Assembly: GCF_014656215.1 (NCBI RefSeq)
Contig: NZ_BNBZ01000008.1
Coordinates: 62,001-126,000, forward strand
From: Streptomyces zaomyceticus
Lineage (GTDB): Bacteria; Actinomycetota; Actinomycetes; Streptomycetales; Streptomycetaceae
Length of the DNA: 64,000 nucleotides
Reading direction: 5' to 3'
Under the pieces are notes generated by a model that saw only the letters and a list, made by a program, of their open reading frames with translations, was not told the origin of the DNA and ran no database searches. This document shows, in pieces, positions 59,676 through 64,000 of this stretch. Each line of letters begins with the position of its first letter. The first letter of the stretch is position 1. The translations under genes and the position numbers were made by a program.

Positions 59676-61724
59676 ATGTCGCAGACCACTCCCAAGGGCC
59701 TGCACCGGCTCGCGTTCGGCGGGGACTACAACCCCGAACAGTGGCCGGAACGCGTCTGGCAGGAGGACGTTCGGCTCATGCGCGAGGCCGGCGTCACCAT
59801 GGTGAGCGTCGGGATCTTCTCCTGGGCCCTCCTCGAACCGGAGCCGGGCCGGTACGACTTCGACTGGCTCGACCGGCTCCTCGACCTGCTCCACGAGCAC
59901 GGCGTCCGGGTCGACCTGGGCACGCCGACCGTGGCACCGCCCGCCTGGTTCTACCGCGCCCACCCCGAGGCCCTGCCCGTCACCGCCGAGGGCGTGCGCC
60001 ACTCCTACGGCTCACGCGGGGCGATCTGTCACAGTTCCGCCGCCTATCGAGCGGCGGCCACGGGCATCACCACCGCACTGGCCCGCCGCTACGGCAGCCA
60101 CCCGGCGCTCGCGCTCTGGCACGTCCACAACGAGTACGGCGTCCCCGTCAGCGCCTGCTACTGCGACAGCTGCGCCGCCCACTTCCGCCGCTGGCTGCAC
60201 GAGGCCCACGGCTCGGTCGAGGCGGTGAACGAGGCCTGGGGCACCGCCTTCTGGGGACAGCACTACTCCTCGTACGAGGAGATCGACCCGCCCCGGGTCA
60301 CCCCGACCGTCGGCAACCCGGCCCAGCAGCTCGACTACCGTCGCTTCGCCGACGCCACGATCCGCGAGAACTTCCGGGCGGAACGGGACATCCTGCACGA
60401 GCTCGCACCCGGCATCCCCGTCACCACCAACTTCATGACCGCGCTCAGCCAGTGCGACTCCATCGACTACTGGGCCTGGGGCCGCGAGGTCGACCTCGTC
60501 ACCAACGACCACTATCTGATGACCGACGGCCGCCGCACCCATGTCAACCTGGCCATGGCCGCCGACCTCACCCGCTCCGTCGCCGGCGGCGCCCCCTGGC
60601 TGCTCCTGGAGCACTCCACGTCCGGAGTGAACTGGCAGGCCCGCAACCCGGCCAAGCGCCCCGACGAGATGGCCCGCAACTCCCTCGCCCATGTCGCCCG
60701 CGGCTCCGAGGGCGCCATGTTCTTCCAGTGGCGCCAGTCCCGGCGCGGCGCCGAGAAGTTCCACTCCGCGATGGTCCCGCACGGCGGCACCGACACCCGG
60801 ATCTGGCGCGAGGTCGTCGCCCTCGGCGCCGACCTGGAGGCCCTGGAGGAGGTGCGCGGCACCCGGACCGTCCCGGACGTCGCCGTGCTCTGGGACTGGC
60901 ACTCCTGGTGGGCGCAGAACCTGGAGTGGCGGCCGAACGCGGCCCACGACGCCCGCGAGCGCGCCGACAGCTTCTACGAGACCCTCTACGACCGGCACCT
61001 CACCGTCGACTTCGCCCACCCCGAGTCCGACCTCACGGCCTACCCGCTGGTCGTCGTCCCCGCCCTGTACCTCATGACCGAGGCCGCCGGGCAGAACCTC
61101 CGGGAGTACGTCGAGAACGGCGGCACGCTCGTCGTCTCGTACTTCTCCGGGATCGTCGACGAGCACGACGCCGTGCATCCCGGCGCCTACCCCGGCGCCC
61201 TGCGGGACGTCCTCGGTCTCACCGTCGAGGAGTGGTCGCCGCTCCTGGACGACCAGCGGGTGCGGATCGACGGGCCCGGCGGCGCCTCGCTCACCGGCGA
61301 CGTGTGGACGGAGTTCGTCCGGCCGCGCGGCGCGGAGACGGTGTGGACGTACGCGGACGGGCCGGCCGCCGGAGGGCCCGCCGTCACCCGGCACCGGCTC
61401 GGGCGTGGCACCGCCTGGTACGTCTCCACCCGACTCGACGCGGCCTCGCTCGACGCGATCGTCGCCGCCGCGGGCGAGGACGCCGGGATCGCGTCACGCA
61501 CCGGGCTGGCGCGTGACGTGGAGGTCGTGCGGCGGGCCGGGGACGGCGGCCGGCGCTACCTCTTCGCGCTCAACCACTCCGCCGAGGACGCCGAGGTGCC
61601 GCTCGACGGCTCCGGTACGGAGCTCCTCGCCGGCGCCGCGGGCGGTACGGCGGGCGGTACGGCGGTCGACGGGAAGCTCACCGTCCCGGCCGGTGCCGTC
61701 AGGGTCGTACGCCTGGACGCCTGA
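59676..61724 (+). CDS. Beta-galactosidase, glycoside hydrolase family 42
   Basis: A 682-residue cytoplasmic GH42 enzyme that cleaves terminal beta-galactose. The TIM barrel starts GLHRLAFGGDYNPEQWPE; acid/base Glu153 in WHVHNEYG and nucleophile Glu312 in LLLEHSTSGVNWQ are clear. The zinc cluster Cys is complete: C118, C161, C163 and C166 (CYCDSC). A trimerisation domain (about 395-600) and a small C-terminal beta domain follow. ATG 59676 has AGGAGA just upstream. Four short GGxAGG-like repeats near the C-terminus (AAGGTAGGTAV). LacI-type operator 150 bp upstream. Confidence 0.96.
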   Translation: MSQTTPKGLHRLAFGGDYNPEQWPERVWQEDVRLMREAGVTMVSVGIFSWALLEPEPGRYDFDWLDRLLDLLHEHGVRVDLGTPTVAPPAWFYRAHPEALPVTAEGVRHSYGSRGAICHSSAAYRAAATGITTALARRYGSHPALALWHVHNEYGVPVSACYCDSCAAHFRRWLHEAHGSVEAVNEAWGTAFWGQHYSSYEEIDPPRVTPTVGNPAQQLDYRRFADATIRENFRAERDILHELAPGIPVTTNFMTALSQCDSIDYWAWGREVDLVTNDHYLMTDGRRTHVNLAMAADLTRSVAGGAPWLLLEHSTSGVNWQARNPAKRPDEMARNSLAHVARGSEGAMFFQWRQSRRGAEKFHSAMVPHGGTDTRIWREVVALGADLEALEEVRGTRTVPDVAVLWDWHSWWAQNLEWRPNAAHDARERADSFYETLYDRHLTVDFAHPESDLTAYPLVVVPALYLMTEAAGQNLREYVENGGTLVVSYFSGIVDEHDAVHPGAYPGALRDVLGLTVEEWSPLLDDQRVRIDGPGGASLTGDVWTEFVRPRGAETVWTYADGPAAGGPAVTRHRLGRGTAWYVSTRLDAASLDAIVAAAGEDAGIASRTGLARDVEVVRRAGDGGRRYLFALNHSAEDAEVPLDGSGTELLAGAAGGTAGGTAVDGKLTVPAGAVRVVRLDA

Positions 61725-61795
61725 CCTGCCCGCGGATACCCACCCCTCCCCCCACGGCGTCCGCCCCTTCCTCTCTCGTCCCCGTACCGGAAGAC

Positions 61796-61829
61796 GGGTC
61801 GGCCCCGGAGGCTCTCGCGGGGCCGACCC
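61796..61829. terminator. Bidirectional terminator hairpin
   Basis: Arms 61796-61806 and 61819-61829 (11 bp, perfect) with a 12-base loop, between the GH42 stop and the IclR stop, which converge. Confidence 0.8.
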
Positions 61830-61848
61830 CTTCGGTGCGGGCCGGGGT

Positions 61849-62655
61849 TCAGGTCGTGACCCGGTGCCCGAGGCGTTCCGACAGTTCGTTCGCGCCCTTC
61901 ACCGCGAGGGCGGTGAGCTCGTTCTCGCGGTCCTCGCTCCAGCGGTGCACCGGGACCGAGACGGAGAGCGCCGCGACGACCCGGCCGGAGCGGTCCCGTA
62001 CCGGGGCGGCGACGCAGCTGACGTCGGGGTTGGACTCCTGCTGCTCGCCGGCGACACCGAGGATCCGGATCTCCGCGAGCGCGGCGCGCAGCGCGTCCGG
62101 GTCGGTGATGCTGCGGGGCGTCATGGCGACGAGCCCGCGCCCGCCGGCGCTCCCTTCGACGCGGCCGTCGAGGCGCCCGTCGAGCCGCTCCTCCAGCTCG
62201 TCCGGGGGGAGCGTGGCGAGCAGCATCTTGCCGACGGCCGTGCAGTGGGCGGGCAGTCGGCGTCCGGCCGCCGACACCATCCGTACCGCGTGACTGGAGT
62301 CGACCTTGGCGATGTAGATGACGTCCATGTCCTCCAGGACGGCCACATGGACGGTCTCGCCGCAGGTGTCGGCCACCTGGCGGGCGACCTCGTGCCCCTC
62401 GGCGGCGAGGTCGAGCTGCTCCGCGTACCGGCTGCCGAGTTGGTAGGTGCGGACGCCGAGCCGGTAGCGGCCGGGCTGTTCCGGCACCGCCACGAGGTAG
62501 TTGCGGGCGGTCAGGGTGGTGACCAGCTCATGGGTGGTCGTGCGCGGCAGCTGGAGCCTGCGGGTGATCTCGGGAGCGGAGAGGGTCCCGTCGCCTTCGA
62601 GGAAGAGTTCCAGTACGTCGAATGCCCTGGTCACCGCCGGAACAAGTCGCCCCAT
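61849..62655 (-). CDS. IclR family transcriptional regulator
   Basis: A 268-residue regulator. The winged HTH is at about 5-55 (VTRAFDVLELFLEGDGTLSAPEITRRLQLPRTTTHELVTTL); the IclR effector domain has SSHAVRMVSAAGRRLPAHCTAVGKMLLATLP and SCVAAPVRDRSGRVVAALSVSVP. It is divergent from the sugar-acid dehydratase gene, 226 bp apart, and likely controls it in response to the sugar acid. GAGGTGGGG precedes the ATG. Confidence 0.95.
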   Translation of the reverse strand: MGRLVPAVTRAFDVLELFLEGDGTLSAPEITRRLQLPRTTTHELVTTLTARNYLVAVPEQPGRYRLGVRTYQLGSRYAEQLDLAAEGHEVARQVADTCGETVHVAVLEDMDVIYIAKVDSSHAVRMVSAAGRRLPAHCTAVGKMLLATLPPDELEERLDGRLDGRVEGSAGGRGLVAMTPRSITDPDALRAALAEIRILGVAGEQQESNPDVSCVAAPVRDRSGRVVAALSVSVPVHRWSEDRENELTALAVKGANELSERLGHRVTT

Positions 62656-62833
62656 GGGTCCCCCACCTCACTTCTGACCGTTCGGTATGCCGTACGGCGA
62701 CCGAAATCGCGAACAGAGACTAGCGGCGCACCTCGGGCGGGGCAACGGTTCGCGCGAGGGGGCGGCCCGGGTGGTCGCGCTCCCCGCGTCACCATTGACA
62801 CCCCGGCAAGCCACTGCCTACGGTCACGCCTAC

Positions 62834-62862
62834 ATTTCGAACGTGTGACGAAATTTCGAACG
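62834..62862. promoter_or_regulatory. Direct repeat ATTTCGAACG, candidate IclR operator
   Basis: Copies at 62834-62843 and 62853-62862 (19 bp apart); the second overlaps the palindrome CGAAATTTCG (62849-62858). They lie 20-48 bp upstream of the dehydratase start, in the promoter. A second palindrome GCCGTACGGC is at 62689-62698 near the IclR start. Confidence 0.6.
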
Positions 62863-62881
62863 AGATCGAGGGGCAACCGCC

Positions 62882-64000
62882 TTGCGGATCACGGGAATCA
62901 CCACTCATGTCGTCGGTACGCCCTGGCGCAATCTCACCTATGTGCTCGTCCATACCGACGAGGGTCTGACCGGGGTCGGTGAGACGAGGATGCTCGGGCA
63001 CACCGACGCGCTCGTCGGCTATCTCCGCGAGGCGGAGGCCAACCACATCGCGGGTTCGGACCCGTTCGCGATCGAGGATCTCGTCCGCCGGATGAAGTAC
63101 GGCGACTTCGGGCGGGCCGGAGAGATCGTCATGTCCGGCATCGCCGTCGTCGAGACGGCCTGCTGGGACATCAAGGGCAAGGCCCTCGGCGTGCCCGTCT
63201 GGCAGCTCCTCGGCGGCAAGGTGACCGACCGGGTCAAGGCGTACGCCAACGGCTGGTACACCACCGAACGCACCCCCGAGGCCTACCACCGGGCCGCCCG
63301 CGCCGTCATCGACCGCGGCTACCGCGCCCTCAAGATCGACCCGTTCGGCACCGGCCACTACGAACTGGACGCCGGGCAGACACGGGACGCCGTCGCCCTG
63401 ATCGAGGCCGTCCGCGACGCCGTCGGGCCGGACACCGAACTGATGCTGGAGATGCACGGCCGCTTCTCCCCCTCCACAGCGATCAGGCTGGCCCGGGACC
63501 TCGCCCCCTTCCGCCCGGCCTGGCTGGAGGAACCCGTCCCGCCCGAGAACCTCAAAGCACTGGAGAAGGTCGCCGCGAAGGTCGACCTCCCCCTCGCCAC
63601 CGGGGAACGCATCCACGACCGGACCGAGTTCCGTGAACTCTTCGAGAGCCAGGCCGTCGACATCGTCCAGCCGGACGTCGGCCACATCGGCGGCATCTGG
63701 GAGACCCGGAAACTCGCCGCGACCGCCGAGACCCACTACATGATGATCGCCCCCCACAACGTGGGCGGCTCCGTCCTGACCGCGGCCTCCCTCCAGCTCG
63801 CCGCCTGCACACCCAACTTCAAGATTCTGGAGCACTTCAACGACTTCGCCGACGCGGAGATCAAGAAGGTCGTGAAGGGCGCCCCCGAGGTCGACCCGGA
63901 GACCGGCTGCTTCGCCGTCTCCCACGCACCCGGCCTCGGCGTCGAGCTCGACGTGGACGCGGCGGCCGAATTCCCGCAACAGCGCGCCCGGTTCGACCTG
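62882..64000 (+). CDS. Mandelate racemase/muconate lactonizing enzyme family dehydratase, cut by window edge
   Basis: The visible 373 residues are an almost complete enolase-superfamily enzyme, probably a sugar-acid dehydratase. TTG start at 62882 has GAGGGG nine bases upstream and gives the usual ITGITTHVV N-terminus. Lys base in YRALKIDPFGTGHYE (KxD), metal acids in LMLEMHGRFS, WLEEPVPPENL and ATGERI, and the His in IAPHNVGGSVLTA are visible. The frame is open at 64000. With IclR and the neighbouring GH42 cluster it may break down galactonate or a similar acid. Confidence 0.9.
   Translation, partial: MRITGITTHVVGTPWRNLTYVLVHTDEGLTGVGETRMLGHTDALVGYLREAEANHIAGSDPFAIEDLVRRMKYGDFGRAGEIVMSGIAVVETACWDIKGKALGVPVWQLLGGKVTDRVKAYANGWYTTERTPEAYHRAARAVIDRGYRALKIDPFGTGHYELDAGQTRDAVALIEAVRDAVGPDTELMLEMHGRFSPSTAIRLARDLAPFRPAWLEEPVPPENLKALEKVAAKVDLPLATGERIHDRTEFRELFESQAVDIVQPDVGHIGGIWETRKLAATAETHYMMIAPHNVGGSVLTAASLQLAACTPNFKILEHFNDFADAEIKKVVKGAPEVDPETGCFAVSHAPGLGVELDVDAAAEFPQQRARFDL

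Noticed and set aside
60012..61394. A 460-codon minus-strand open frame
   Set aside because: Antisense to the GH42 gene; composition is that of a shadow frame.
1..64000. CRISPR array, rRNA or tRNA genes
   Set aside because: No regularly spaced repeats of 25-40 bp, no rRNA core sequence and no cloverleaf with a TTCGA-type arm was noticed in the intergenic regions.

Overview
The window is very GC-rich with strong third-position G/C, GTG and TTG starts, many 4-base ATGA/GTGA overlaps, and gene content (OpcA, PucR next to xanthine dehydrogenase, secreted FG-GAP protein, GH42 and xylose loci) that points to a Streptomyces or close relative. All calls rest on reading motifs by eye; no database search was possible.

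Left part (1-13.1 kb): a response regulator cut by the window edge is divergent to a three-gene overlapping operon (GT2 glycosyltransferase, DUF2064/GtfA-like transferase, methyltransferase) closed by a 24-bp perfect hairpin. Two paralogous modules follow, each a polytopic cytochrome-b-like/YedY-like molybdenum oxidoreductase plus a small membrane partner, on either side of a GT87-type mannosyltransferase. Then come NhaA, an NfeD-SPFH pair, and a lone tyrosine integrase ringed by short GCAGGTCAG repeats.

Molybdenum and purine region (13.1-31 kb): LysE exporter, methyltransferase, a 1.2-kb stretch without genes, a di-Mop molybdate-binding protein, a MoeA-like protein lacking its C-terminal half, a decayed PNPOx gene, a fused ModBC transporter, ModA, and a HTH-TOBE regulator. 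Next to these lie a Fe-S/Mo-fused xanthine dehydrogenase, its FAD subunit and a divergent PucR regulator. A secreted FG-GAP protein with a WxL-like tail is paired with a DUF916-type membrane protein. A ZTP riboswitch precedes a stand-alone AICAR formyltransferase. Molybdate uptake, cofactor and three molybdoenzymes therefore sit within about 22 kb.

Middle (31-52 kb): mostly single genes: small membrane/STAS-like proteins, PhzF, SGNH hydrolase, a HflX N-terminal-domain protein, an acetyl-xylan-esterase-like hydrolase, a patch of decaying genes (P450 stub; methyltransferase broken at an 8-bp tandem repeat and at a C6 run), OpcA, DoxX, M20 dipeptidase, HdeD-like and DUF350 membrane proteins, a WGR/beta-propeller protein, a MacB-type ABC exporter, an MBL hydrolase, a ROK regulator, a ketopantoate-reductase-like protein and a DUF1349 protein.

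Right part (52-64 kb) is sugar catabolism: divergent xylB/xylA, the tail of a lost LacI regulator, then a complete LacI regulator, two ABC permeases and a binding lipoprotein divergent from a GH42 beta-galactosidase across a LacI-type operator, and finally an IclR regulator divergent from an enolase-superfamily sugar-acid dehydratase that runs off the window end.
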